Source: Flavobacterium hibisci (lineage in GTDB: Bacteria; Bacteroidota; Bacteroidia; Flavobacteriales; Flavobacteriaceae). Taken from it: DNA of 64,000 nucleotides. The stretch's first letter is position 1. Each line of letters opens with the position of its first letter. Positions 52,955 through 61,493 of this stretch are shown one piece after another. Location: contig NZ_JAIQDW010000004.1 of the NCBI RefSeq assembly GCF_020026925.1, positions 62,001 to 126,000 on the forward strand, read 5' to 3'. The notes under the pieces are model-generated. The model had not been told where the DNA came from and did no database searches. It was given only the letters and a program-made list of their open reading frames with translations. Made by a program: the position numbers and the translations under genes.

Positions 52955-53920
52955 TTGATTACAAAAGAAAATATTTTAGCTATCGCAAAAAAAACAATTC
53001 TCTCTGAAAGTGAAGCAATTACTAAGCTAATTGATTTCCTTGACGAAAATTTTTATGAGGCTGTTCAACGCATATACGAAACAAAAGGCAGATTAATTGT
53101 TACCGGAATTGGAAAAAGTGCCATCATTGCGCAAAAAATGGTTGCTACTTTTAATTCAACTGGGACACCTTCAATGTTTCTCCACGCATCTGAAGCTATT
53201 CATGGCGACTTAGGAATGGTTCAAAATAACGACATCATTATTTGTATTTCAAAAAGCGGAAACAGTCCGGAAATAAAAGCCTTAGTCCCTTTATTAAAAC
53301 GTTTTGGAAATACTTTAATCGGAATGACAGGCAACATAAATTCTTTTTTGGCTAAAGGTTCTGATTATGTTTTAAATACCACTGTTGACATGGAAGCGTG
53401 TCCTATCAATCTGGCTCCTACAAACAGTACAACAGCACAGCTTGTAATGGGCGATGCCCTTGCTGTCTGCCTGATGGAAATGCGTGACTTTAAACCAGAA
53501 GATTTTGCTGTTTATCATCCAGGCGGGGCTTTAGGTAAAAAATTATTACTTCGTGTAAAAGACATGATCGAACATTCATTAAAACCTACAGTTTCCCCTG
53601 AAACATCCGTTAAAAAAGTAATTTTTGAAATTTCTGAAAAAAGACTGGGTGTAACAGCAGTAGTTGAAAATGAAAAAATAGTTGGAATCATTACTGATGG
53701 GGATATTCGAAGGATGCTGAATGACCGCGACAGTATTGCCGATTTAACCGCAAAAGATATCATGAGCAAAAATCCAAAATTAGTTTCATCTGAAACCATG
53801 GCAGTCGATGCACTAAATATTTTAGAAGATTTCTCTATAACCCAGCTCATTGTTGCTGATAATGGAGAATACAAAGGAGTTTTACATTTACATGACATTT
53901 TAAAAGAAGGAATTATATAA
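52955..53920 (+). CDS. kdsD: KpsF/GutQ-family arabinose-5-phosphate isomerase
   Basis: About 321 residues from a TTG at 52955 (M-ITKENILAIAKKT). The in-frame TTG at 52898 lies inside a promoter -7 box and is rejected; no ATG is available at the N-terminus. The SIS domain (about 25-180) has VTGIGKSAIIAQKMVATF, ISKSGNSPE and PTNSTTAQLVMGDALAV; two CBS repeats follow (about 190-320). It converts ribulose-5-P to arabinose-5-P for Kdo and lipopolysaccharide. tatC overlaps its stop by one base. Confidence 0.9.
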   Translation: MITKENILAIAKKTILSESEAITKLIDFLDENFYEAVQRIYETKGRLIVTGIGKSAIIAQKMVATFNSTGTPSMFLHASEAIHGDLGMVQNNDIIICISKSGNSPEIKALVPLLKRFGNTLIGMTGNINSFLAKGSDYVLNTTVDMEACPINLAPTNSTTAQLVMGDALAVCLMEMRDFKPEDFAVYHPGGALGKKLLLRVKDMIEHSLKPTVSPETSVKKVIFEISEKRLGVTAVVENEKIVGIITDGDIRRMLNDRDSIADLTAKDIMSKNPKLVSSETMAVDALNILEDFSITQLIVADNGEYKGVLHLHDILKEGII

Positions 53921-54735
53921 TGGCAAAGAAAAACCTTGGCGAAATGTCATTTTTAGACCATCTCGAAGAATTAAGATGGCTTTTAGTCCGAAGTACAATT
54001 GCTATTCTTGTAATGGCTTTTGTTACGTATTTTTTTAGTGATTATTTATTTGATGAAATAATCCTGGGACCAACAAGACCTACCTTTTTTACTTATGTAT
54101 GGTTTTGCGATTTATCACACCAATTAGGGTTCGCAGACAGCATTTGTATTACTGAACTGAATTTTATTATTCAAAACACTGAAATGGAAGGACAGGTCAA
54201 TATTTTTGTATGGATGTGTATTTTGGTAGGCTTCATTTTAGGTTTTCCTTACATTTTATGGGAGCTTTGGAAATTTATCAGTCCCGCTTTATATGAGAAA
54301 GAAAGAAAAAATGCTAAAGTATTTATTTTCACTTCTTCTCTCCTGTTTTTCTTAGGAGTAATTTTTGGATATTTTATTGTGATTCCGATGTCCGTGAATT
54401 TCGTTGCCACTTTCTCAGTGAGTGATGTAGTAAAAAATCAATTTACTCTTGATTCTTATATGGGAATGGTAAAAACAAGTGTCCTGGCGGGTGGTTTGTT
54501 TTTTGAGCTGCCTATTATCATTTATTTCTTAACAAAATTAGGCTTAGTAACTCCGGTTTTTTTAAGAAAATATTGGAAATACGCCGTAGTTCTAATCCTG
54601 GTTATAGCAGCAATTGTAACACCTCCAGATGTGGTAAGCCAGACAATTGTAGCAATACCAATGTTGATTATCTATGAAGTGAGCATCCTAATTTCAAAGA
54701 TTGTTTATAAAAATAAAGAGAAAGAAAATGTCTGA
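53920..54735 (+). CDS. tatC: Sec-independent protein translocase TatC
   Basis: 271 residues, six membrane helices. The N-terminal signature MSFLDHLEELRWLLVRS, then FVWMCILVGFILGFPYILWELWKFISPALYEKERKNAK, and a last part RKYWKYAVVLILVIAAIVTPPDVVSQ are typical. There is a longer first periplasmic loop (about 48-88) than in E. coli, common in Bacteroidota. It recognises twin-arginine signal peptides with TatA. tatA is not adjacent. ATG and kdsD stop overlap by one base; the next gene overlaps its end by 8 bp. Confidence 0.95.
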   Translation: MAKKNLGEMSFLDHLEELRWLLVRSTIAILVMAFVTYFFSDYLFDEIILGPTRPTFFTYVWFCDLSHQLGFADSICITELNFIIQNTEMEGQVNIFVWMCILVGFILGFPYILWELWKFISPALYEKERKNAKVFIFTSSLLFFLGVIFGYFIVIPMSVNFVATFSVSDVVKNQFTLDSYMGMVKTSVLAGGLFFELPIIIYFLTKLGLVTPVFLRKYWKYAVVLILVIAAIVTPPDVVSQTIVAIPMLIIYEVSILISKIVYKNKEKENV

Positions 54736-55078
54736 TATTATACAAGAGTTTAATGACTATCGTTCTAAAATGAACGAAAAGTTACTTGCTGACAATAACA
54801 AGATTGTAAAACGAATTTTTAACCTTGACACTAATGCTTATGCACCAGGCGCTCTGGATGTAAAAACAAAAGAACTTTTGGGCTTAGTAGCTTCAGCAGT
54901 TTTACGCTGTGATGATTGTGTAAAATATCATTTAGAAACCAGCCATAAAGAAGGTGTTACGAAAGAAGAAATGATGGAAGCAATGGGAATCGCGACTTTG
55001 GTTGGGGGAACAATTGTAATTCCGCATTTAAGAAGAGCTTACGAATTCTGGGAAGCACTTGAAGAAGCTGGAAAGTAA
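54728..55078 (+). CDS. Carboxymuconolactone decarboxylase/AhpD-like protein
   Basis: 116 residues from MSDIIQEFNDYRSKMN, which overlaps the end of tatC by 8 bp. The helical CMD domain has KTKELLGLVASAVLRCDDCVKYH with Cys61, Cys64 and His68, the AhpD-type redox arrangement. ATLVGGTIVIPHLRRAYEFWEAL completes it. It may act as a peroxidase or as a disulfide reductase for a peroxiredoxin; no partner lies next to it. Third gene of the kdsD-tatC operon. Confidence 0.88.
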   Translation: MSDIIQEFNDYRSKMNEKLLADNNKIVKRIFNLDTNAYAPGALDVKTKELLGLVASAVLRCDDCVKYHLETSHKEGVTKEEMMEAMGIATLVGGTIVIPHLRRAYEFWEALEEAGK

Positions 55079-55099
55079 TTAGAAAATGTGTCAATTCGT

Positions 55100-55215
55100 C
55101 AATTAGATAATTCTACATGTTGTGTTAATTGATTTAATTGATTAATTTATTTTACTTTATTTTGCCCAGTCGAGATACAATTATCTCATTATCTAATTGC
55201 CATATTATCTAATTG
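55100..55215. repeat. Inverted repeat of CAATTAGATAAT words upstream of lptB
   Basis: CAATTAGATAAT (55100-55111) is matched by two inverse copies ATTATCTAATTG (55188-55199 and 55204-55215). The second inverse copy ends 8 bp before the lptB ATG. The segment between holds TTTATTTTGCCC near 55154-55165, a possible lptB promoter. Confidence 0.7.
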
Positions 55216-55223
55216 AAAAAAAA

Positions 55224-55964
55224 ATGAAGCTTAGAGCCGATAATTTAATCAAAACTTATAAAGGTCGCAGTGTTGTAAAAGGAATTTCTGTTGAAGTAAA
55301 CCAAGGAGAAATCGTTGGGCTTTTGGGACCAAATGGTGCCGGAAAAACAACTTCTTTTTACATGATTGTAGGATTGGTAAAACCAAATCAGGGAAATATT
55401 TACCTGGATGATTTGAATATTACTGACTATCCGATGTACAAACGTGCACAGCAAGGAATTGGCTATCTGGCGCAAGAAGCATCTGTTTTTAGAAAATTAA
55501 GTATTGAAGACAACATATTGAGTGTTTTACAATTAACAAAACTTTCAAAAGAAGCTCAGATTGCCAAGATGGAAAGTTTAATTGAAGAATTCAGTTTAGA
55601 ACATATTCGCACTAACCGTGGCGATTTACTTTCCGGAGGAGAGCGTCGTCGTACCGAAATTGCACGTGCATTGGCTACAGATCCGAAATTTATTTTATTA
55701 GATGAACCTTTTGCGGGTGTTGACCCGGTTGCTGTAGAAGACATTCAGCGAATTGTAGCACAGTTAAAAAACAAAAATATCGGAATTCTGATTACAGATC
55801 ATAACGTTCAGGAAACTTTGGCAATTACTGACAAAACGTACTTAATGTTTGAAGGAGGAATCCTGAAAGCCGGAATTCCCGAAGAATTAGTTGAAGACGA
55901 AATGGTACGCCGTGTTTATCTTGGACAGAATTTTGAATTACGGAAGAAGAAACTGGAGTTTTAA
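55224..55964 (+). CDS. lptB: LPS export ABC transporter ATPase LptB
   Basis: 246 residues from MKLRADNLIKTYKGRSVV; the in-frame codons from 55197 fall within an inverted repeat and are not family-like. Walker A GPNGAGKTT (about 35-43), Q-loop AQEASVF, signature LLSGGERRR, Walker B FILLDEPFAGVDP and switch His in LITDHNVQ are all present. The short size and LptB-specific SGGERRRTEIARAL support export of lipopolysaccharide from the inner membrane with LptFG. Confidence 0.95.
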   Translation: MKLRADNLIKTYKGRSVVKGISVEVNQGEIVGLLGPNGAGKTTSFYMIVGLVKPNQGNIYLDDLNITDYPMYKRAQQGIGYLAQEASVFRKLSIEDNILSVLQLTKLSKEAQIAKMESLIEEFSLEHIRTNRGDLLSGGERRRTEIARALATDPKFILLDEPFAGVDPVAVEDIQRIVAQLKNKNIGILITDHNVQETLAITDKTYLMFEGGILKAGIPEELVEDEMVRRVYLGQNFELRKKKLEF

Positions 55965-55968
55965 AAAA

Positions 55969-56036
55969 GTGAAAAGTAAAATGTTAGAAGTAAAACAAAC
56001 AGACATTTCACTTCTCACAATTTATTTACATTTTAC
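55969..56036. repeat. Imperfect inverted word repeat between lptB and the GH25 gene
   Basis: GTGAAAAGTAAAATGTT (55969-55985) is the inverse of GACATTTCACTTCTCAC (56002-56018) with three transitions in 17. A second pair is GTAAAATG (55976-55983) with CATTTTAC (56029-56036). It lies in a convergent spacer, and the words are close to those at 50607-50664. Confidence 0.65.
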
Positions 56037-56048
56037 AAAAAGAAAAAA

Positions 56049-56900
56049 CTAATCAACTGTAATAAACTGCAATTGCTGTAAATCTCCGTTATAAATATTT
56101 ATATCTACAGTACGATCAATACCCGGTACGCTCGCTTTTTCTGTGAACTGCCAAAACAGCCAGTCGTCTTCAATTTTTTCTCTGTAAAAATTATAATTGG
56201 CAATCCAAAACAGATATTCGCCAAATTCATCTTTCAAAAAATCTGAATAGTATCGTTCTCCTGTATAAATTATGGGACGAACTTTATAATGATTTTCTAC
56301 TTTTAAAAGCCAGCGCTTCAATCCTTTTTTCAAACTATCCAAAGATTGGCTCTTCGGTAGTTTTTCGATATCCAGAACCGGAGGCAAATCTCCTTTTTCC
56401 AGCTTTACTGTTTCAATAAAAAGATTGGCCTGTTCAATAGAATTTTCATTTGGCCTGTAATAATGATAAGCCCCTCTGATCATTTTATTCTTTTTGGCTC
56501 CAATCCAATTTCGTTTAAACTGAAAATCTTTTCTGTCTTTACCAACAGTTGCCCTTATAAAAACAAAATCAAGCGGATACTTTTGTTCTAAGGTATCAAC
56601 ATACGACCAGCTTATTTTGCCCTGATATTCCGATACATCCAAACCAATTGATTTACCTTCATGTTTTGCCAGAACCTGAAAATTGCGAATATCTGATAAA
56701 CGCTTATCTTCAATCTCTTTTTCAGACATTTTATTGCTTTTAAAACCTAAATAATAGGCTAGTCCTCTTCGATAATGATAGATTACTGCAACAAAAAGTA
56801 TTGCGAAAACCGAAAAAGAAATAAAACGTAATATCTTGCTAAAGAAGGATCTGCCGGTTTTTCTGGAAGCCGTTTTACGATAAGTGGTTTTTCTGGCCAT
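56049..56900 (-). CDS. GH25 family lysozyme-like protein, membrane-anchored
   Basis: 283 residues. A basic N-terminus and one membrane helix at about 25-42 (FISFSVFAILFVAVIYHY) precede a GH25 barrel: GLDVSEYQGKISW (Asp88), DFVFIRATVG, IRGAYHYYRPNE, PPVLDIEKL (Asp177, Glu179) and LFWIANYNF. The acidic active-site residues are present. It should cut the glycan chain of peptidoglycan at the periplasmic side. It follows pssA with 9 bp between stop and start. Confidence 0.92.
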   Translation of the reverse strand: MARKTTYRKTASRKTGRSFFSKILRFISFSVFAILFVAVIYHYRRGLAYYLGFKSNKMSEKEIEDKRLSDIRNFQVLAKHEGKSIGLDVSEYQGKISWSYVDTLEQKYPLDFVFIRATVGKDRKDFQFKRNWIGAKKNKMIRGAYHYYRPNENSIEQANLFIETVKLEKGDLPPVLDIEKLPKSQSLDSLKKGLKRWLLKVENHYKVRPIIYTGERYYSDFLKDEFGEYLFWIANYNFYREKIEDDWLFWQFTEKASVPGIDRTVDINIYNGDLQQLQFITVD

Positions 56901-56909
56901 TCGAATAAA

Positions 56910-57626
56910 CTACTTTTTCAAAAATTTATTATTTATTACAGACAACAATACATAAAAAATAATAATCACAGGAATTGCAACGAATTGAAGCAACAGAAGC
57001 AAAAGGATAGAAATTGCTAAAAAAACAATCTGAAGCATATTATCTTTGAAAGTAAACTTTTTAATCTTTAAAGCAAATAGTGGGATTTCAGCATTCAAAA
57101 TATAAGCACTATACAGCACAATAGTCCCCAAAACCCAATGATTCGTTAAGATTTCGAATAACATGAATGAATCTGAATATTCAATTACTAAAGGGAGACT
57201 CAAAATAAAAAGTGCATTTGCAGGTGTTGGCAAACCAATAAATGAATCCGTCTGACGCGTGTCTATATTAAAATTAGCCAGTCGGTAGCACGATCCCAAG
57301 GTTACAATAAATCCTAAAAAAGGAATAAAAACAGAAGCGATTACATCATTAGGATTAGCGCTTTTCACAAACAAACTGTACATAACATATCCCGGCACTA
57401 CTCCGCTTGTTACCATATCTGCCAATGAGTCCAGCTGTAACCCAAGCGGACTTGAAACTTTAAACAACCTTGCAAAAAAACCATCAAAAAAATCAAAAAA
57501 GATCCCCAAACAAACCATATAAAAAGCCATTTCATAATTTTGTTTAGAAACAAAAACTATTGCAGTACAACCACAGAAAAGGTTAATGAGAGTAATTAAA
57601 TTAGGAATATGCTTTTTAATATTCAT
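56910..57626 (-). CDS. pssA: CDP-diacylglycerol-serine O-phosphatidyltransferase
   Basis: 238 residues, about seven membrane helices. The CDP-alcohol phosphatidyltransferase motif is complete: FFDFFDGFFARLFKVSSPLG then LQLDSLADMVTSG, with the four Asp in order. The N-terminus KKHIPNLITLINLFCGCTAI is typical of the PssA type II form. It makes phosphatidylserine for phosphatidylethanolamine. Psd is not adjacent in the window. Confidence 0.94.
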   Translation of the reverse strand: MNIKKHIPNLITLINLFCGCTAIVFVSKQNYEMAFYMVCLGIFFDFFDGFFARLFKVSSPLGLQLDSLADMVTSGVVPGYVMYSLFVKSANPNDVIASVFIPFLGFIVTLGSCYRLANFNIDTRQTDSFIGLPTPANALFILSLPLVIEYSDSFMLFEILTNHWVLGTIVLYSAYILNAEIPLFALKIKKFTFKDNMLQIVFLAISILLLLLLQFVAIPVIIIFYVLLSVINNKFLKK

Positions 57627-57815
57627 CTTTTATATTTTTGAAGATTTAAAAAGCAAATTTAGCATAATAAGTCATTCTTATATGCGTTTTTAATACAGTT
57701 TTTTCTTCAGGCACCCGACTTTTATATTATTTATCGAAAGGAAGAAATAAGCTCAGCAAAAAATTATATTTTTGGTAAAAATTTAAACAAGCTCAGGTTT
57801 GAAAAAATAAATGCC

Positions 57816-58883
57816 TTGAAAAAAATCTTAGTATTTTTATTATTTTGGAATTGCACATCACATTATGCACAGACGGTTCGAAAATATTCGAATGAGTTTA
57901 TGAATATTGGTGTTGATGCTGCTGCCCTGGCAATGTCAAGTGCTGTTGTTGCTTCGACTAATGATGTCAATTCTGTCTATTGGAATCCGGCGGGACTTAC
58001 GCATCTTGAAGACCATCAGATTTCATTAATGCACGCCAGTTATTTTGCCAATATCGCACAATACGATTATATCGGATATGCAAACCCTATTGATGAGAGA
58101 AGCGCCTGGGGAATATCAATGATTCGCTTTGGAGTAGATGACATTATGGACACTACGCAATTAATCGACAATCAGGGAAATATTGATTACAACCGCATAA
58201 GTTTATTCTCTACCGCTGATTATGGCTTCACATTTTCATATGCCAGAAAATTACCCCTTGAAGGATTTCAATATGGTGTAAATGCTAAAATAATCAGACG
58301 TGTTATTGGAAAATTTGCTAATTCCTGGGGATTTGGATTTGATTTTGGTCTTCAGTTTGAAAGAAACGACTGGAAATTCGGATTGATGTTGCGGGATATA
58401 ACGACCACTTATAATGTTTGGAATATTGACGAAGAAGAATACAACAAAATCTCAAATGCTATTCCGGGTGAAAATCAGGAACTGCCGGAAAGCACTGAAA
58501 TTACATTACCGAAAGCACAATTGGGAGTTTCAAAAAAGTTTGAATTTCATAATGATACAAGTCTTTTGGTTGCCACAAATTTAAATATGCGTTTTGAACA
58601 AACCAACGATATTATTTCATCAAATATTGTAAGTATTGACCCCGCAGTTGGATTTGAATTTGGTTACACAGAACTTGTTTTTTTAAGAGCAGGGGCAGGA
58701 AATTTTCAAAATGTAATCCAATTAGATAATTCAGAGAAATTAAATTTTCAGCCTAATATTGGTCTTGGTTTTAAGTATAAAGGAATTCAGGTTGATTATG
58801 CACTGACCGATTTAGGAAATCAAAGTACTGCTTTATATTCTAATATTTTTTCACTTAAAGTAGATTTAGGGATCTTTAGATAA
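57816..58883 (+). CDS. PorV/PorQ-family outer-membrane protein (PorV2-like)
   Basis: 355 residues starting at TTG (no in-frame ATG nearby), with a clear signal peptide (KKILVFLLFWNCTSHYAQ). FMNIGVDAAALAMSSAVVA and DVNSVYWNPAGLTHLEDHQ are the FadL/PorV-family N-terminal features, followed by a 14-strand-type barrel. PorV shuttles T9SS cargo to the surface-attachment machinery; this protein fits the shorter PorV2 group, whose role is not settled. The DOMON protein at 12926-13705 is one T9SS cargo in the window. Confidence 0.83.
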   Translation: MKKILVFLLFWNCTSHYAQTVRKYSNEFMNIGVDAAALAMSSAVVASTNDVNSVYWNPAGLTHLEDHQISLMHASYFANIAQYDYIGYANPIDERSAWGISMIRFGVDDIMDTTQLIDNQGNIDYNRISLFSTADYGFTFSYARKLPLEGFQYGVNAKIIRRVIGKFANSWGFGFDFGLQFERNDWKFGLMLRDITTTYNVWNIDEEEYNKISNAIPGENQELPESTEITLPKAQLGVSKKFEFHNDTSLLVATNLNMRFEQTNDIISSNIVSIDPAVGFEFGYTELVFLRAGAGNFQNVIQLDNSEKLNFQPNIGLGFKYKGIQVDYALTDLGNQSTALYSNIFSLKVDLGIFR

Positions 58884-58908
58884 GATTTATTATTAAAAAA
58901 ATCCAGCC

Positions 58909-60039
58909 ATGAGAGGTTTTACGTTTCAAAAAATAATGTTGTTAATACTGATGTTCAATTTTAGTTTTGGACAAAGTTTACCCCTATCACAAAAAGCACA
59001 TGTAAGTGTATTAACTTGTGGTCTTGGCAACGAATCGTATTCTTTTTTCGGGCATACTGCTATACGCGTTGCTGATCCTGCAAATAATATTGATGTTGTA
59101 TATAATTATGGTGCTTTCGATTTCAGGACTCCTAATTTTGTTGCTAAATTTGCAAAAGGTGATTTACAATATTTTGTAATTGCACATTCTTTCGCCGATT
59201 TTATAAATGAATATAATTACGAAAAAAGAAGTATTTATGAACAAGAACTGCTTATTCCACAAGACGCAAAACAAAAACTTTTTGATAATTTAAACACTAC
59301 CCTGCTTTCGGAAGATCGTTATTATACTTATAAATTTATTGATAAAAACTGCACCTCTATGGTAGTAGATATCATTAATAAAACATTAAATAAAGAGGTA
59401 ATTACCAAAAAAGGAGATACTGAAAAAACGTATAGAAGCATATTGTTCCCTTACTTTGATGGTCATTTTTACGAGAAACTAGGAACGAGCATCATTTTTG
59501 GAACTAAAGTAGATCAGTTAGGCACTAAAATTTTCCTCCCTTTTGAATTAAAAAACAGTTTAGAAAAAACAACTTTTCAAAACCATGCTTTTGTGAGTAG
59601 AAGCAAAACACTCTTGAGTTTTAAAAAAGAAACACCAGTTTCATTGTGGAATAACATTTACAGTTATATTATGATTCTTGGTTTTATTATCCTAATAAAT
59701 AAAAGATTTATTGACAAAATCTATTTGTTTATTCTATCACTAATGGGGATTTTTTTTGTTTCGATGGGGTTTTATTCTTTCCACCATGAATTGGCAATGA
59801 ACTATAATGTCCTTTTATTTAGTCCGTTATTATTGCTGCTGATAGCTTTTTCAGCGATTAACAACAAAAGATGGACTTATAAATTTGCTGTATTTCAGTT
59901 GGTATTATTACTTATTTATGCACTTTTTATAATTAACAAAGCGCATTTTTTGATTGTTTTACCAATAATAATTACAACTGGAGTTGTTTTGGTAAGAGTA
60001 GCGATTAGAAATAAAAAAAGAATACCAATAATAATCTAA
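58909..60039 (+). CDS. lnb: Lnb-type lipoprotein N-acyltransferase candidate (DUF4105 domain)
   Basis: 376 residues. Signal or anchor helix at 5-21, then the DUF4105 periplasmic domain (about 25-245) with His49 in FFGHTAIRV and Cys148 in IDKNCTSM, the pair expected for a Cys/His acyltransferase, and five membrane helices in the C-terminal third. DUF4105 proteins have been linked to lipoprotein N-acylation in Bacteroidota, which lack standard Lnt. It lies 25 bp after the PorV2-like gene on the same strand. Confidence 0.8.
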   Translation: MRGFTFQKIMLLILMFNFSFGQSLPLSQKAHVSVLTCGLGNESYSFFGHTAIRVADPANNIDVVYNYGAFDFRTPNFVAKFAKGDLQYFVIAHSFADFINEYNYEKRSIYEQELLIPQDAKQKLFDNLNTTLLSEDRYYTYKFIDKNCTSMVVDIINKTLNKEVITKKGDTEKTYRSILFPYFDGHFYEKLGTSIIFGTKVDQLGTKIFLPFELKNSLEKTTFQNHAFVSRSKTLLSFKKETPVSLWNNIYSYIMILGFIILINKRFIDKIYLFILSLMGIFFVSMGFYSFHHELAMNYNVLLFSPLLLLLIAFSAINNKRWTYKFAVFQLVLLLIYALFIINKAHFLIVLPIIITTGVVLVRVAIRNKKRIPIII

Positions 60040-60041
60040 GT

Positions 60042-61442
60042 TTATTGTCCTCTGTAAAATAAAACTGTTGTTATTGTTTTAAAAGTAATACTCAAATCCA
60101 GAAAGACACTTCGATGTTTAATATAATATAAATCATATTGTAGTTTAATGAGGCTTTCTTCTATGGACTCCCCGTATGAGTAATTTACTTGTGCCCAGCC
60201 AGTAAGTCCGGGTTTAATTACGTGACGGGTTTCATAAAATGGCATTATTTCAGCAATTTCCTTAACAAAAAATGGCCTTTCAGGTCTTGGCCCAATAATA
60301 GCCATATCGCCTTTTAAAACATTTATAAATTGCGGAAATTCATCAATTCTTGTTTTACGCATAAATTTACCGAATGGCGTAATTCTTTTATCGTTTGATT
60401 TTGCAAAAACGGCTCCATCGCTTTCCGAATTTTCAACCATTGTCCTGAACTTATAAATTTTGAATACTCTTCCGTTTTTACCTACACGTTCTTGTGTATA
60501 AAACAAAGAGCCTTTATTCCAAAAGATATTTGCGATAAAAATCAATGGGATAAAAAAAGCGCAAAAGAATAAGCCCGTTAATGAAAAAACAAATTCAATA
60601 AAACTTACTAATAATAAGTAAAGCTTATTATTATTGCTACGGCTAAAGGGGAAAAAACGATAAAAATCCCTGGCAATATACTGAACCGGAATACGTTGTG
60701 TTTTGCTTTCATAAACCTGCGTGTATTCTCTAATAATATTTCCTGATTCCAATAACTGAAGCAAATATTGATACAGATCCGCTGTGATACCTTCCGTTTT
60801 TTGTGAAGCTATAATAATTTCTGAGATATTATTTTGATTAACAAAAGTCAATAAATCGTCCTTTTTAATTTCTTTTATATAGTTTAATGAGAAATCCTGA
60901 TCAGCTAAAATATCTGAATTTACAAAACCAATAATTTTATAATGCGGATCTACGTTTTCTAATCCTAAAACGAGTTCATCAACCTGATGTTTATTACAAA
61001 CTAAAATTACGTTTTGTGAAAAGCGGTGAGTCGCTAAAAAGAAAACATAAAAAAAGCGCCAAAGCAATAAAGCCACTAGGATCGTAAAATAAAAAATCAG
61101 AATTACCAAACGCTGTTTTGGAAGTTCAGGCGACAAAACAGGTGTAAACAAATATACTAAAGTAGCTGTTGTTACAGTTAAGATAACACCTCTGAGAATC
61201 TGAAACTGGTTACTGGCTATTTGAAGATTATAGATCTCAAAGATTGCTCCAAAAATACTCAGATAAAGAATAAATAATATTGGTCTTTGATAATTTGAAT
61301 CATCCAAATTGAAATATGGATAATAAAAAAGCTTATCCATTAAATACATTGCAAGTAAAACAAAAGCAATATCAAAAACCCTAAGAAGTATCTTTCTTTC
61401 TGAGATTTCAAAATGCATTCTTTTGTTCTTTTGCATATTCAT
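60042..61442 (-). CDS. Polyprenyl-phosphate sugar-1-phosphate transferase (WbaP/WcaJ-like)
   Basis: About 466 residues from the ATG at 61442. An in-frame TTG at 61472 lies inside TACATTTG, a possible -7 box, so the longer form is unlikely; ATGs at 61436 and 61418 are alternatives. Four membrane helices and a CoA-binding-like domain (about 150-270) precede the bacterial sugar transferase domain: YTQERVGKNGRVFKIYKFRTM, RITPFGKFMRKTRIDEFPQF, MAIIGPRPERPFFV and KPGLTGWAQVNY. It starts repeat-unit assembly on undecaprenyl phosphate. It lies at the end of the surface-polysaccharide genes. Confidence 0.92.
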   Translation of the reverse strand: MNMQKNKRMHFEISERKILLRVFDIAFVLLAMYLMDKLFYYPYFNLDDSNYQRPILFILYLSIFGAIFEIYNLQIASNQFQILRGVILTVTTATLVYLFTPVLSPELPKQRLVILIFYFTILVALLLWRFFYVFFLATHRFSQNVILVCNKHQVDELVLGLENVDPHYKIIGFVNSDILADQDFSLNYIKEIKKDDLLTFVNQNNISEIIIASQKTEGITADLYQYLLQLLESGNIIREYTQVYESKTQRIPVQYIARDFYRFFPFSRSNNNKLYLLLVSFIEFVFSLTGLFFCAFFIPLIFIANIFWNKGSLFYTQERVGKNGRVFKIYKFRTMVENSESDGAVFAKSNDKRITPFGKFMRKTRIDEFPQFINVLKGDMAIIGPRPERPFFVKEIAEIMPFYETRHVIKPGLTGWAQVNYSYGESIEESLIKLQYDLYYIKHRSVFLDLSITFKTITTVLFYRGQ

Positions 61443-61493
61443 TTGATTTACAAGCTTCTTAATTTGAGGCAAATGTATAATAAAAAATAAAAT

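Noticed and set aside
53515..53898. A 127-codon minus-strand open frame opposite kdsD
   Set aside because: Antisense to the CBS domains of kdsD, with no recognisable protein features.
61464..61478. A full housekeeping promoter for the sugar transferase gene
   Set aside because: TACATTTG is present, but no TTTG lies 16-20 bp upstream, and the gene is only 51 bp after the previous stop on the same strand, so co-transcription is as likely.
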